A stretch of 64,000 nucleotides of DNA. Origin: Spirodela intermedia (taxonomy: Eukaryota; Streptophyta; Magnoliopsida; Alismatales; Araceae). Shown here in pieces: positions 34,901 to 52,527 of the stretch. Under the pieces are notes generated by a model that made no database searches, was not told the DNA's origin, and saw only the letters and a program-made list of their open reading frames with translations. Location: assembly GCA_902729315.2 (NCBI GenBank), contig LR746277.1:5213001-5277000 (forward strand). Reading direction: 5' to 3'. Each line of letters opens with the position of its first letter. Within the stretch, counting starts at the first letter, position 1. Position numbers and translations under genes: made by a program.

Positions 34901-35220
34901 CTCTCTCTCTCTCCCTCTCTCTCTCTATCTCTACCAACAACTTGGCCCCTTCTAAACATCTCTTTCTCTCTCTCTCTCTCTATATATATATATCTTACCA
35001 ATAACTTAGCTCCTCTCTAAACATTTCTCTTTCTCTCTCTGTCTTTAGCAATAGCTTCGTCCCTGTCTAAACATCTCTCTCTCTCTCTCCTCTCCCTCTC
35101 CAAAATACTATAATCTCTCCGCAAGCATCTCCCTTCTGTCTTCATTATTCTGATCTCTCACTAAACATCCCTGGGTCTGCCTGCGTCAGAGACGATCATG
35201 TCTCCCTAAACGTCTGTTTT
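34895..35220. repeat. Diverged CT-rich minisatellite, unit about 60 bp
   Basis: Successive blocks share the order aacttagc, ctaaacat, (CT)n: 34934 onward (acaacttggccccttctaaa), 34997 onward (ataacttagctcctctctaa), and 35045 onward with gcaatagcttcgtccctg. Shorter ctaaacat echoes occur to about 35210. The order of parts is kept although the CT lengths vary. Confidence 0.75.
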
Positions 35221-36590
35221 CATGTCACTCTCTCCCTACCTCTCTCTCTCTCTACAAAGAAGCCATTGGATTTGGCGCTACGGACAAAGAGGATCTGACG
35301 CGGGAGGAGAGAGAGACTTAGGATGGGCTGGAGAGGATCGCGACCGTGCGAGGGGCGCGACGTGGTCGCTCTGGAGACCGCACGAAGGAGAAGATAGACC
35401 CCATTGGAGGGGATAAAACGCGATAAGGCGAGCTTGGCTGAGGACGGAGCGCGAGTCTGGCGCCGTGGTGGTAGAGCTGCCACCGTGCTACGGTGCGCCG
35501 CCACCCATCCGAGGCAAGGAAACGACGGGATTCTCCTCCCACACCCCCCCACCCCCCCCCCCGCCGTCCTTTCACCCTTTTTACCGCGAGATATTATTTA
35601 TTACCTTAAAACCTTCTCAGCCTTCTCTGCCAGCCGTAGACTTGGCAGGCGGAGGGCCGGCCACGTCAGAGACGGCGGGGCCGACCTGGCGCGCGGTTCT
35701 CACCACCTTGGCACTTAGCAGGTAACAGCGCCGCGTTTGGTGGCGTGCCACGTCGGAGTCCATGTGATCGCCACGTGCCCACCGCGGAAAAGGTACATCG
35801 TGAGATTTATTTATTTTTTAAAAAAATATATAATAGAAAGAGAGAAGGGAATAAAAGATCTTACATCGCTTCCACGGATACTAAGAACGTCGGGGCCAAG
35901 TCGTCAATATAAAAATATCCTCTCTCTCTCTCTCTCTCGCTAAACCCCGTGAATAGAAAAAATCGGCGCGGTTGTCCCTCTAGAAATCATCCTCTCTCTT
36001 TCTCTCTCTACCTCTCTCCGTGTCTGTGTCTGCATGTGGATAAGATTACGAGCTCATCATTAGCGACTGAATGGGGAGAGCACAACGTAGGTCCTAAATC
36101 TGCCACACACTCCGAGTGGAGAGGATAAAGAAGAAGGGAATGGGGAAGAGTGAGAAGATGGTAACAAGGTCCATGATCGTGGGGGAGACAGCCGGAGATC
36201 TGCGCCTCCCCGGTGGGCCCACCGCAGGCAAGGGGAAGAGCCGCGGCTCACGTGAGGGTAGGACGGCCCGTACTCTCTCTAAAATCTAGGGACCCCAACG
36301 AGAAGTCGCCACGTGGCAAGATAAGAAGCCAGTCCTCTTCCACCGCAGGCGGGAGGATCTTACTGTGAGGCCCCCCGGCCCTGTGGGACTGCTGAGGGGG
36401 TGCGGTGCTTGAGGGTGTTTTTGGTCACATCACATGGCGAAGGGGAAATTCCACCTCGGCGGTGAGGAGCGGAGGAGGTGAGGAAACAGAGAAGAGAGAG
36501 AGAGAGGTGGTCCCTTCGGCCACAGAGGAGGGGGTTGGGGAGATTGTCGTTTGTACCGCTCTGTCCCCCCCCAAAAATGCTCCTTTCAAA

Positions 36591-36629
<39 letters not shown>

Positions 36630-37345
36630 AACCCCCTCTACTGCAACTTCTGCAGATTTCCAGCAGGCCTTTCTCCATTCTATCTCCATCCCGTGACATC
36701 TGACTCGGGCCTTCACCCTTTCCCTGCTCTTTTTTTTGCTCCCTCCTCCATCCCCCCCCTCCCCTCTCCCATCTCTCTCTCTCTCTCTCTCTCTCCATCT
36801 CTCCTCTGCTAGAAAACAGAGGAGCCTTAGCGGGTCGCCAATTCACAGCCAGTACCTCTCTCAAGAACCCGAGTCCCCCCACCCCTCGGGCTTCCCTTCA
36901 GCGGAAACTCCTTCCATTTATTTGCCGGATTTCGAGTCCCGTCCCATCCCTTCCAGTCTGCACCAGTCGTCGGTCTTGGGCGCAGCTATTTGTTGCGTCC
37001 TCCCCCTCCCTACCCTGCGGAGGAAGGAATCCCCTGTTTCATCAGTTTTCCGTGGTACGAGCCTCTGCGTTGAATGAAGAACCTTCGGGGCGAGTTTTGG
37101 GAAGATCCACTGTCTCTTCTGCCGCAGGGCTTCTACTCTCTCCTCCTCCTCCTCCTCCTCCTCCACTGAATCCCACCCAATTCAGGGTTTTAGGCCGAGC
37201 GCCACCAGTCCAGATCTTTTTTGCAGAAAGGGTTTAGGGTTTAAGCCATCGAAGACTCTATGCCGCGCCCGCGCCCGAGAATTCTGACCTTCTGCCTAAA
37301 TTCTCGAGACCAGATTGCTTAGCGCCGGCGAACTTCCGGTTAGAG
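35221..37345. other. CT-rich spacer, promoter and leader of the CIA2-like gene
   Basis: I see no coding sequence. The region contains CT runs at 36593-36625 and 36775-36795 and a (CCT)n run near 37139-37161. Also present is a G-box (CACGTG, 36310-36315) with an adjacent I-box (GATAAG, 36320-36325). G-box plus I-box pairs are classic light-response modules. The distance to the ATG is about 1 kb, so a long or spliced leader is possible. Confidence 0.5.
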
Positions 37346-38423
37346 ATGTCGTCCTGCCTGAGCGGCGGCGGCGGCCGCGCAGCCTACGGCTTCGACCTCG
37401 ACATTGTGGTCAAGTCCTCTTCGTCGTCTCCGACGACCTCCTCCTCCCGCTCCACCCACTCGTCTCCTTCATCCACCCTTTCCGAAGCCTGCAATTCTCC
37501 GCTCGCCATCTCCACCAAGAGGGCGAGGACCCCACGGAAGCGGCCCAACCAGACGTACAACGAGGCTGCAGCCCTCCTCTCCACTGTTTACCCCAACATC
37601 TTCTCCGCCAAGAGCCTCCCCAAGCTCTGCAAGAAGAAGAACCCCAGACCCTTGGAGGACACCTTCTCCGAGCCCACCGCAGAGCTTCTCCCCACCTTTC
37701 CGGCCATCGGCGACGCCGGTTTCCTCCTCCAGCAGTACGTCCCCGACGAGCCCAGCCCAAGAATTGAGCTCAGGCCGACGAGCTCCTCAGAGCGCTCGTC
37801 GGCCTGTCTGAGCCCTACGAGCGCCGATCTCCCGGAGGCGAATTCGCCGGCGGGGCTCGTCGAAGACGACGACTTCGACGCAGAGTCCATCCTCGACGAG
37901 GAGGTCGGGGAAGGCATCGACAGCATCATGGGCAACCTCAGCTTCAAGGCCACTAATGGCGGAGGAGGGGGAGGAGATTCGGCTCACCCGAACCCCTTAT
38001 TTGGCTACGGCATCGGGGGAATATTCAAATTCCGTCATGGCTACCGTGGGAACATGCGGCGGGCGCTGAAGAGAGCCGACGACAGCGAGTGGTGGCGCTC
38101 CCCTACGGTGGAGGTGCTCAAGATTGCCCCCAAGCTTAAGCCGGCGGTGGCTCCTCCGCCGTCGCCGACCGCCGACAAGAAGAAGAAGAAGAAGGTGCAG
38201 AAGGTGGAGAGAGTCGATAAGGTGCTCGACAGGGCCGCCAGAGTCGGTGAGAAGACGGAGGAAGAGGAGGCCAAGGAGAAGACTCAGCCGCCGCACACCG
38301 CCCTGAAGCCTTCCCTGAGCCTCAAGCTGAACTACGAGGACGTCCTCAAGGCCTGGTCCGGCCGGGGGTCTCCCTTCTCCGGTGACGTCGACTCCTCCGA
38401 AGATCCCGCCGACAACATTGTAC

Positions 38424-38469
<46 letters not shown>

Positions 38470-38892
38470 TCCTCCGATTGCCTCCATTTATTCATTAGTT
38501 CATTCGTTCGTTTTTAGTTTTTCTCATCTGCATTCGAGCATCAGTCTGCTCTTCCCTTATTCGCTTCTTCCCCCACTCTCGGCAGGCGAGATTGTCGCAG
38601 ATCGTCCTGTTCCCGGAGGCGGCGGCGGCGGCCGCCGGCGGCGTCAGGGAGGCGAGCGTCCTCCGGTACAAGGAGAAGCGGAGGACCCGACTTTTCTCCA
38701 AGAAGATCCGCTACCAGGTCCGCAAGGTGAACGCTGACCGCAGGCCCAGAATGAAGGCAAGTGTAAGAGCCCTCTCCCTCTCTCTCTCTCTCTCTGGCGT
38801 CGTCTGTCTTTCTCTCTCTAACGTCGTGGGCCCTGTCTCTCGCAACCCAACAGGGGAGGTTCGTTCGAAGGCCTTCTCTCGCAGCTCTGTGA
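37346..38892 (+). CDS. CCT-motif nuclear protein, CIA2/CIL-like
   Basis: CIA2 is a nuclear CCT-domain transcription factor that raises expression of chloroplast import and plastid ribosomal genes in leaves. Exons 37346-38419, 38586-38756 and 38854-38892 join to 427 residues. The N-terminus [20 protein letters not shown] is the family start. Next come [20 protein letters not shown] and [17 protein letters not shown], then [20 protein letters not shown] and [16 protein letters not shown]. The C-terminal CCT motif is [20 protein letters not shown], then [20 protein letters not shown]. The last intron interrupts this motif between Lys and Gly (MK|GRF) and requires a gc donor. The first available gt donor would insert Ala-Ser into the motif. 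Both introns carry CT repeats shortly after the donor. The protein ends soon after the CCT motif, as in Arabidopsis CIA2. Confidence 0.92.
38425..38468 (+). repeat. (CT)22 at the start of CIA2-like intron 1
   Basis: Begins five bases after the exon end; the intron starts gtacgtctctctc. Intron 2 has a second, shorter CT tract at about 38776-38795. Confidence 0.95.
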
Positions 38893-39464
38893 GGAGCTAA
38901 GCGGGCCGGGCCGGGCCGAATCGGACGGAAGAACCTTCTCAAAACCGGGCTACAGGAGCCAAGCCCATGGGACGATCTTCACAGGAGCCCGGCCCACGAA
39001 GTTTTGCCACGTCATACTCAACTCCCCCTCTCTCTCCCCATTGTTTACCTTTTTTGTCTCGTGACTTGGAAGAGCGAGGGGCCCACCCACTAGCATCCTG
39101 GGCAGATATTTAGCAGTGAGAGAGCTGGATGAATAAAAAGCCGGGAGTTTTTGCCTCCCGCATCTGTGTCTAACGTTCCCTCTCCGTAATTCTGAGAAAA
39201 CGGGGATCCCAATAATAAATATTTATTTAATATATTAAATAAATATTTCTCTTGATGCGAAAACTTTTCCTCCTCTTCCCCCTCCGTTTGGCGCCTCTAG
39301 AAATTGTGGATGAAAATCATGTACAAAAATATATATACTGCGGGTATATGCCGCCCCCTCTCCCTATTGCCTCTGGCGAGAAAGTTTAATAAAAAATGAC
39401 GTGGATATTAGCTATTGACACGTGTTTATAGTGAGAGAAAATGGGAACATCAGTGGGGGGAAGG
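38893..39464. other. 3' flank of the CIA2-like gene
   Basis: Short spacer, AT-rich around 39200-39340, with no recognisable gene. Confidence 0.6.
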
Positions 39465-39790
39465 GGGCCCAGTAAACGGAGGGCTGGGACAGCCCACGAC
39501 TGATTTTTGGGCCTCAAAATGAAGCCCAATATCAACATATTCAAGCCGCTTGGATAAACCCGTATGTCCGTCTGTTTCTCTGTCTGCGTATCTTGCCGTG
39601 GGCCCATTAGGCCTATCATGACCAGCCCATTATAGACATTCTGTCATCTATTGGGCCAGAGATAGCCCTGTTGTTGCCACAAATAACGGACCGCCAGGGG
39701 GTAAATGGCTTAATATAGCCCAAACTTGGTCCAATAATACTCCAGTACTGACGGCCCATGAACTCTCTCTCTCTCTCTCTCTCTCGCTGA
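39465..39790 (+). promoter_or_regulatory. GGCCCA/TGGGCC cluster upstream of ADCS
   Basis: A dense set of motifs (ggggcccag, acagcccacg, tttgggcctc, gtgggcccattagg, ccagcccatt, attgggccag, atagcccaaa, acggcccatg) sits 290-610 bp before the ADCS ATG. A CT run at 39764-39785 ends the block. This is the strongest site II cluster in the window. Confidence 0.55.
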
Positions 39791-40076
39791 GTCTTGTGAG
39801 GCAGGCAGCAGCGTGGCCCATCCCTTCCCTCTCCACCTCCTGGTGGCCCTGTCAGCGCCGCCAGAGGGAGGGGCGCCGCTGGGTCAAGCAGTTTACTTCC
39901 ATACATGCCCGCATAGGGACAAGGAGGAGGGTTCGTGGATCTCATCAAAAAGGTCACGCAAGTGGGCACGCCGGATTCCATTTCTCACCTCACCGTGTGC
40001 TTTTCCTCCCATTTCTTCTTTCCCTGCCTTCCCCCTTGTTCCCCACGTCCGCTGTCTCCATTGGGTATCCTCGGAG

Positions 40077-45128
<5,052 letters not shown>

Positions 45129-48028
45129 TCCGTCCTATTCAGATCTTCGATAGAAATTTCTTCTTACACTTTGTAAATTTGATGATGTCTCAGAAAATTA
45201 TTTATTTATACATTTTTTTCTTCTTCAAATTTCTTGCTGGAATCTTCGCCAGAGCAGGGGAATCTGATTTCGGCCTCATTATCTTTGTATCATTTACTGC
45301 TTCTGTAATCAAGTAGTGGGCATTGATTTCTCTGCCCGTTTACTGCAGAGATTTGAGAGGGCAGTGGACGGGGTTGACTTTTCTCACCAGTTTTTGTTTT
45401 TGTTTTCAGCAGATAAATAAATAAATGAATGAATGAATAAGGAAATTAGCAAGTTAATGAGCTTTTCTCTCGCTCTTCGCCCAGATCAGGAGCTTCCATT
45501 TTTGGTGGTCTCTCTCGAGAAAGTTAATGGCTTTAATGGCTTTCCTCTGGATCCTCGACTGAACCTAGGAAGAAGATGGTATCAAGAAATGGAAATTGAA
45601 TAATGGGAGAATTTGCAGGCCTCGGGGGTCGCCATGGAATTCAATCAGACGGCCCGGCAAGAGCTTGGTTGGGGCTGCATCTGCCGTCCATTTCCCCCTC
45701 TCGGGGAGGCACTGTGGGCGTTCCACCCATCGTATGAACTCTTTGGAGCCTGCTTTTATCAGTGGCTACGATAACCATAGATCGCCAAAATTTTCAAGGA
45801 GCTGTTTGCCGCAAGGAGATAAATACTTTGTTTAAAGGAATCGAAGTCTTATTTTTCAGTAAGGTCGCTCAGACTGGCCGCATCTCTCTCTCTCTCTCCT
45901 CCCCGCCCCACCTTCCCCCCTGCGGCCCGGTCCTAATGCTGTGCTACCCGTCAGGAGATACCTCTGGGGAAGAATATCAGCGTCGGGAGCCAATCGCCCA
46001 CAAGCACGAAGGCAAAGCGCGAACAATTTCCTTTGCTATATTTCTTCTTTTTGTGTTTTAATTCAATTTATGCTGGAAATATCATATTTGCTAGAAAGTA
46101 ATGCACGCACGGAAAGAACTGGATGAACCGGGGGAGGCTCGTAACCATGGCTTGATTTCCTCACTTCGGGAGAAATCTGGCCTCTTCGAATTGAAATGCA
46201 TCGTTCTGAGTTCAATTCGGATGCGGCCAATGGGACCCGATGGCAAGAACATCAATCTGGTCGCCATTACTCAAGAAGGAGAGCAGAATCAGCATCATCT
46301 CGTTTCTTTTTTGTATCTAATCTGTTTTAGCAGGATTTGATGTTACCATGCTAGGACCTTTTCTTCTTCCAATATTTGTTTTATTGATGCATTTGATTGA
46401 AAAATAAACCTTTTCTGGTACGTCTCGTTCCACATTTTCTTGACATTAAAACCCTAATTTCTCCCACTCTCGCTTCTGACTCAGTAGCCTCATTATATCC
46501 GATATTAAAGTCTGTTTGCATGCTTGCTGCATCTTCTCTTTGCTTGGAAAAAAATTAACTCCTGTCGAGAATACACAGACGATCCTAAACTCTGGAGGTA
46601 GAAATCAGAGTTGATCAAGGCCTCCTGAAGGTTGGATCCAGAGGCCTTTTTATTATCGTCATTATCGTCACCACGATGCTCATCCCATTTTTCAGAGTCC
46701 TTCAGATCCATTTGAGATGTTTAAGGGTACGTCGATCTCTTCAACCGCTTGCAATCTAAGGTCAGCCCTAGATCATGTCTGGCCAGGGTGCTTATCAGGG
46801 TATCTTTAATCATGAGATGCCTTGCTTAGAAGTCTCACCACGTCAATAGAGGAGGAAAGGAGTGATTTGTTGGTTCCCTCCGAAAGAGCCAAGATAAAAG
46901 GGGAAAATGCGCCAATCTGACCATTGCCCAAAATCGGATTTAAAATAGCCATCTTAGTTTCCTTCAAGATTTGACTCTTCAAGCGAGATCAGAAGTGGTT
47001 CGCAGACATCCGTTTTTTTAAGAAAATTAGGGTGCAGATATTCATGATTACTTGATTTCTTGGTTTGTAGAGGCTTCAAGATGCTCCCACCATCAATCAG
47101 AGTAGAAGTTATGAAGGTTGAATTTTTATTTTTTTAATCAGTTTACGGTCATAACTTTCTATTTATCTGGTTGTATTTCTTCGTGTTCATCTTTTTTTGC
47201 CCTTGAAGGGTATATTCTTGGATTTTGGTAGAATTCCTGCCGGTGGAGATGTGAGCGAATTTATAAGATTTCCTTGCAAATTTTCTCTTCTTTATACAGT
47301 CTACTTTCTCTCAAACCAACCCCCCTACGATTATCAAACCAAAGCCAGAGGCGAAGCAGAACAAGCTTGCAATCGTTTTGAGCAAAATCAAGATCGGTAG
47401 CTACTCTTGGGGATGTTGTCCTTGGGACTTTTGAACTCAGGGAACGATCTTTTCTTGAGTTTTAAAGATTTTGATCGAATCATTGGTTCTTGGTTTCCCC
47501 CAACGTTGTGTATGGTTTTTTTTTTTTGACCCATAGGATCAAAACGGGTACTTAGACAGGCCGACTCAACGAAAGAGTAGAGGAAATATGATTGTCGGGT
47601 CAACCTCTGTAGCAGATGGGTTGAACCAGACCCAAGAATGCGTTTCAATAGTAAGCAGATGGGTCAACCCAGCAAAGCAAATCGCCATGGGCTCTTTCCT
47701 ATTCTCGTTCAAATGTAACACAAAATATACACACGAGTTCTCCATGTGCAAGGCTGTCTGGTGTGCGTTGAAATTTCGGCATTTTTCAATAAAAATAAAA
47801 TAAAATAAAATATATTATTCTTATCATGCGGTGCATGCTTGAAGGTGTTCCGATGATGATGGAATGGTCCATCATTCCGTTGACTTCTTGTGCATTTCAG
47901 AGCATCCACGATTTTCCATCCCTTTTCATCTCACTGAAAAGTTCTCTGCCTGCTATCCGAACCAATCAATCCTATTTATTATTTCATCTTCTCCAATTCC
48001 AGGTTTCCCTTCGTTCGGTATCGCCACG
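45129..48028. other. Intergenic region, possibly with the 5' UTR of the PHD gene
   Basis: Follows the ADCS stop. I recognise no protein. A 46-codon ATG frame at 45634-45774 has good Kozak context but no known domain. An acceptor-like ccaattccag ends at 48001, 28 bp before the PHD gene ATG, so an upstream non-coding exon may lie in this stretch. Confidence 0.5.
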
Positions 48029-49247
48029 ATGTGTGCCAGCCATGTCTACAAGCGCCGGAAACTGCCAAACTCTGTCGCTCTGCTATCAGGTGACAATGGA
48101 ATTGGAGGCGCGCAAGGAGGGAGCGCCGCTAGTTCTAGCATGATTCCGAAATGCACGCCGTACCTGAGACAGGACGGTCTGGTCAGCAGACTCGCAGCTC
48201 AAGCAGACGGCAGTCGGGTGGTGGAGCCTCCATCGAACTCTGTGGAGGATAGACGCCTCGGCAAAAAGCTCCCAGTGACCAGTGTCCGGAAACTGACCTC
48301 ACCTGGGAATTGCCTGGATGACTGCTGTTCCTCATCCAAGCTCAGTATGGAACGGGCTTCATCTTCGATGAGGGCCGGATCACGGGACACGGGGGAGTGC
48401 TCTTCCTCTGGTACTCTGCAGACGGGGCCATCTGCGCAGCTTGTTTCTGGGGATCTTCCCGGCAGCCCCTCTTCTTCGTTGGATTTCTTGGGCGGCGACG
48501 ACACTCGGTTTGACATGCCCTGCAAGGTCTGCGGCGTCAAAGGTAGCCCTCTGAGGATGTTGATCTGTGATCTCTGCGACGAGGCGTTTCATTTTGCCTG
48601 TTGCAAGGCGAGGAGGCTGCCAGAGGATGAGTGGTACTGTCGGCCCTGTCTGAGGAAGAAGCCGAAGGTGCTGCCGGAGACTCTCTCGGGGCAGCTGTTC
48701 TACATCATGAGCCAGAAGAGGAAGAGGAGAATTCTACGGGAGAAGCTTGGCCCCATCCTCTCCATGCTAGTGGACGGCGACCCTTATGCTTCAGGAGTCC
48801 GAATTGGCAAGAAGTTTCAAGCAGAGGTCCCCGAATGGACCGGCCCGGTCACTGAGTATGCTGAAGTTCCAATCACCGTGATCTCATTATGATATCTCTA
48901 CTCTTCTGCATCTTTCTTGTGACTCGACGATTCTCTGTTTTCCAGCGGGGATGATTATCTCGCGAAGGCTTCAGAGCTGGATCCTGCAGAGTGGGGGAGC
49001 TTGAACGTATGGCCCCTTTCTTTTTTCGCTGTTGGCTTCTGATGGAGATGCTGCAGGCGTCGCATCCGTTTCATGTCGGATGATCGGGCTCTCTCCTGGT
49101 GTGATCTACAGGCCCGGAGCTTCAGCGGGTCACCGAGGCAGTGCTCGATCGGGAACTGGCTTCAGTGTCGGGAGATGGTCTACAATGAAGCGGATGAGAA
49201 CGATGAGGGAACCATCTGCGGAAAGTGGCGCAGGTTTACACTTGGCT

Positions 49248-49288
<41 letters not shown>

Positions 49289-49670
49289 TGGATCAGACCA
49301 GCTTTATCCGGGGCTTCAGGAGGAAATAACAAAGGTGCCCATCTTGGTTTTGAGGTCAGAGCCCCTCTGTTCGAAGCTCAGACTGAAGATTGGGACTGCT
49401 CCTGCGCTCTCCTTTGGGACCCAATACACGCCGACTGTGCCGTTCCGCAGGTGAGCCCCCTTGTACCCGCTGTTCTTCCCCATCTGCTCACTTCTTGAAG
49501 ATATCGTTTAAAGGACCACGCTGGGCGCTGCCTGATTTCTGGGCTCTGCCCATTGGATCGATTTTCTTTGCCCTCTTGGTTGGTTACTCTGTTTCTGTTT
49601 GCGTCACGCGGTGTAGGAACTGGAGACGACCCAGGTTCTCAAGCATCTCAAGTATGTTCAGCTGGTATGA
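48029..49670 (+). CDS. PHD-finger protein of unknown target
   Basis: PHD fingers commonly read histone H3 tails, so a nuclear chromatin role is likely. Exons 48029-48855, 48946-49006, 49112-49233, 49360-49450 and 49617-49670 join in phase, about 384 residues. The N-terminal half is Ser-rich and low in recognisable motifs. A C4HC3 PHD finger spans about residues 165-207: CKVCGVKGSPLRMLICDLCD, then EAFHFACC, ending WYCRPC. The C-terminal half has IGKKFQAEVPEWTGPV, IGNWLQCREMVYN, CGKWRRAPLFEAQTEDWDCS and LLWDPIHADCAVPQELET, a plant-specific conserved block I recall from PHD proteins of this kind. The 3' end is uncertain: reading through gives CTG GTA TGA at 49670, but CTG|gtatga is also a possible donor to a further exon near 49711. 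Intron 3 carries a CT repeat after its donor. Confidence 0.85.
49253..49284 (+). repeat. (CT)16 in intron 3 of the PHD gene
   Basis: Lies 19 bases after the gtttac donor at 49234, in a 126-bp intron (49234-49359). Confidence 0.9.
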
Positions 49671-50068
49671 TCCTCACTCTTCTCGCTCACTCTGCCTTCA
49701 GTTTTTCTAGGCCATACATCCCCTTGGTCGTTGACCTGGCGGCCTACTGAGTTGGGCATCGTTGACCCAACTAGCGGCTCACACTCGTAATACTTCCCCC
49801 TCTGTCTCTGTCTCTGTCTCTCTCTATCGCTGGTGACAGTCCCTTGTCTGAGCCATCCACCGTTGGTGCAGCTGAAGACAAGGCTAGTGGACAAGAGGGG
49901 GGGCCAACAGTGACATCTTTGATGAGCCGAACGTACCAAGGATGCTGATACATATAGGCATATATATTGAAATATATGCATGAGAATCCAGCCACCATTC
50001 TATTTAACGGCATTCTGTACATCCAAACCATTCACTGCACCCTCCAACAATCACCATTATTTGCTACT

Positions 50069-50108
<40 letters not shown>

Positions 50109-52527
50109 ACAGTAGCAAACCCTGGGGTGATCTCGATTCGTTCCACCAGGCTGGGGTGCTCAGCACGCAGTCAATGTCTCAATTGAGGAGAGGAACTAAC
50201 CATGGCATCAAGGGAAATCATAGATTCATCAGACAGAATGTATAAATGTATGAGGATTTCATGAGAGAGGACGCAGGAGACGAGCATGTCCAACTTTTAT
50301 TTCGGAAAGGAAGGAAGGAAGGACCCTCGATCGGATTTCTAAGAATGGAGGAACCCCCAGTCTTCCAGAGCAAAAACCCAAAGAAATCCAGAGATTCACG
50401 GAGGCCACCAATCAGATGCGCCCCGTCGTACCCTGCATTAAATAAAGCAGATGGCGCGAGTCAGGAGAGGGAAACTCTACAGAATCAACAGATTAATCCA
50501 TCGACACGTATGGAATGATGCAGAAGGAGGCTATTCATGTTGTTCGAATGAGATCCCAATTGAGAAACTAACAATACCTCTGAGATTAGTGCGCAGAGCT
50601 CTTCGCCACCCAAGAACTGCCCGATACTAAAGAAGATTCTAAAGATTGTCTCCCGTGAGCTCTCTGAACAGGCGGAAAACAACGATTTCTACGATCCTAG
50701 TTCCCCTCACCGATGGGCATGAGCAAAGTTCTCATGAACTCTCTGTGTAGTATTGGACTGTTTCGTGGACATGGTCCCGAATCGGAGCAATGCACTCGGG
50801 TGACCACTACAGGGATCTTCATCACTGGGCGAGTACGGAAAAAGTGACATTCGCCATTCGCCATTTTTTTCCCCAAGTCGACGATGAAGTCTATGACTTA
50901 ATTCAACAAAAAGCTTACCTCCCCCAGCCAATCTTTCCCCAACTAGAGAGTATTTTTCATATAAACGCTGGTAAGACTAGGCAACACCAGGCTATGTTTA
51001 CCGGAATATTTGCCTAAACAACGGCGATGAAAAATAAAAATAAGATGACCAATTGTCCATCGGAGAAGAATTACAGCAGTACATCCATCCAAAAGCCAAT
51101 TTCAAATCAACTAATCCGTTCCAAGAACTGACAGGTACAAACCTTCTTCTTAAGCCAACAATAACTTTACATTATGCGCTAAATACTAGGTAGTATTCTT
51201 TTTATTTTTTTAACACAAACTGATGGAAATGCAGCGTATCGATGTTATGCACACCAAGAAAGTAACCTAAGACAATAACTAAACATTAAGCAAACGGCAT
51301 CGCTATTTTTTAAACATGTAGCACTGCATCAACAAGCAGACCTTTGAGTGATAATGCATCTCACTCGGAACAGTCATAAGAAAGATAGGAAGAGGCCCCA
51401 TTCGAACTGTGCGACGTCAGTAGAACCCAAGTTCAGATATATAAGAGAAGGATATTCTTTGTTTACTACCCTATCAATAGACGTTATGAATTATTCAGTA
51501 CCAAATTGCTGGGATGGTTGGAATGTAAGCATGAAATGTTCACAAAAGGCCAAAGACCTGTTTTTCCGCATTTTACATTCTCAGACCTCCCACTTGATGC
51601 GATAAACCCCCCTGTTCTTCCACATATTACCTCTGAATGGGATAAGAAAATATGCATCCGATTATCTTATGCACGATATTCTTCAATGTCATTTTATTGT
51701 TCTTGGGTTACTTCCCAATCAGTGCATCTGGCGGGTAATTCGGTTCCAGATTGCACAGGGAGTTGGCATGAAAACATTATATGTTTCACCAGAATTGAAA
51801 AAAAAAAACACATGCATCTGAAACAAATTACCTGACCAATGATCACATTACCTAACATCATTGCAAGCACCTATTCACGAAAAGCTACACTCAAACACCT
51901 TTCAGAAGAGGTATCTACATAGGAGATAATCGCGCATCCTCTTTTTTATCAATTCTCCAAGAGTCCAATTACATCAGGTCGCATTTCTCATCTTTGAATT
52001 GAGAATATTGAAATGTACTTTATATTTATAGGGCTTCGTGTTAGACAGTACACCCTGATACTGTTGATCATTCTTCGCTTCAGGATTAATTTCAATATAA
52101 ATACTCTTTCATCAAAAACAATATAGATCTGCTTCCTTTTGCCCTCGATTTAATTTTATTCATATATTAAATGTTTCAATACATTTTTAACAGAATCACA
52201 CTGTCGCCTCCTAGACAATACCCAAAATCATGAAAATTCCATTGATAATCAAGTCCTTTAATTGATTCTCTGTTCTATCCCTGGGCGAGCGTGCTCTATT
52301 ATATTTTCCAAGACACTCTACCTTTGGAAAAGAATAATAGCAGAAGGGCAAAGTGTGATATAGTCAGCACAGACAGTCAGGGAGAACAAAAATGTTATAA
52401 GCAGGTGACTCCGCATTTTGTAACAAAAAGAGCTGTGGCGTCCCTACGTCATTTGTATGCGAATGTCCAAGAGGCGCACCTAGATGGGTGGACGCTCGGC
52501 TGAGGTGCCCTCCGTCGGTCGACCAGA
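49671..52527. other. Intergenic region with no recognised gene
   Basis: Contains a (CT)n at 50072-50106 and otherwise ordinary AT-rich DNA. A minus-strand frame around 50700-50930 (containing FGTMSTKQSNTTQRVHENF) looks slightly protein-like but has no match I know. No RNA gene seen. Confidence 0.5.

Noticed and set aside
50485-50931. Minus-strand frames suggesting an extra gene left of the subunit-f-like gene
   Set aside because: One stretch looks mildly protein-like, but there is no domain, no clear splice partners and a stop after HENFAHAHR.
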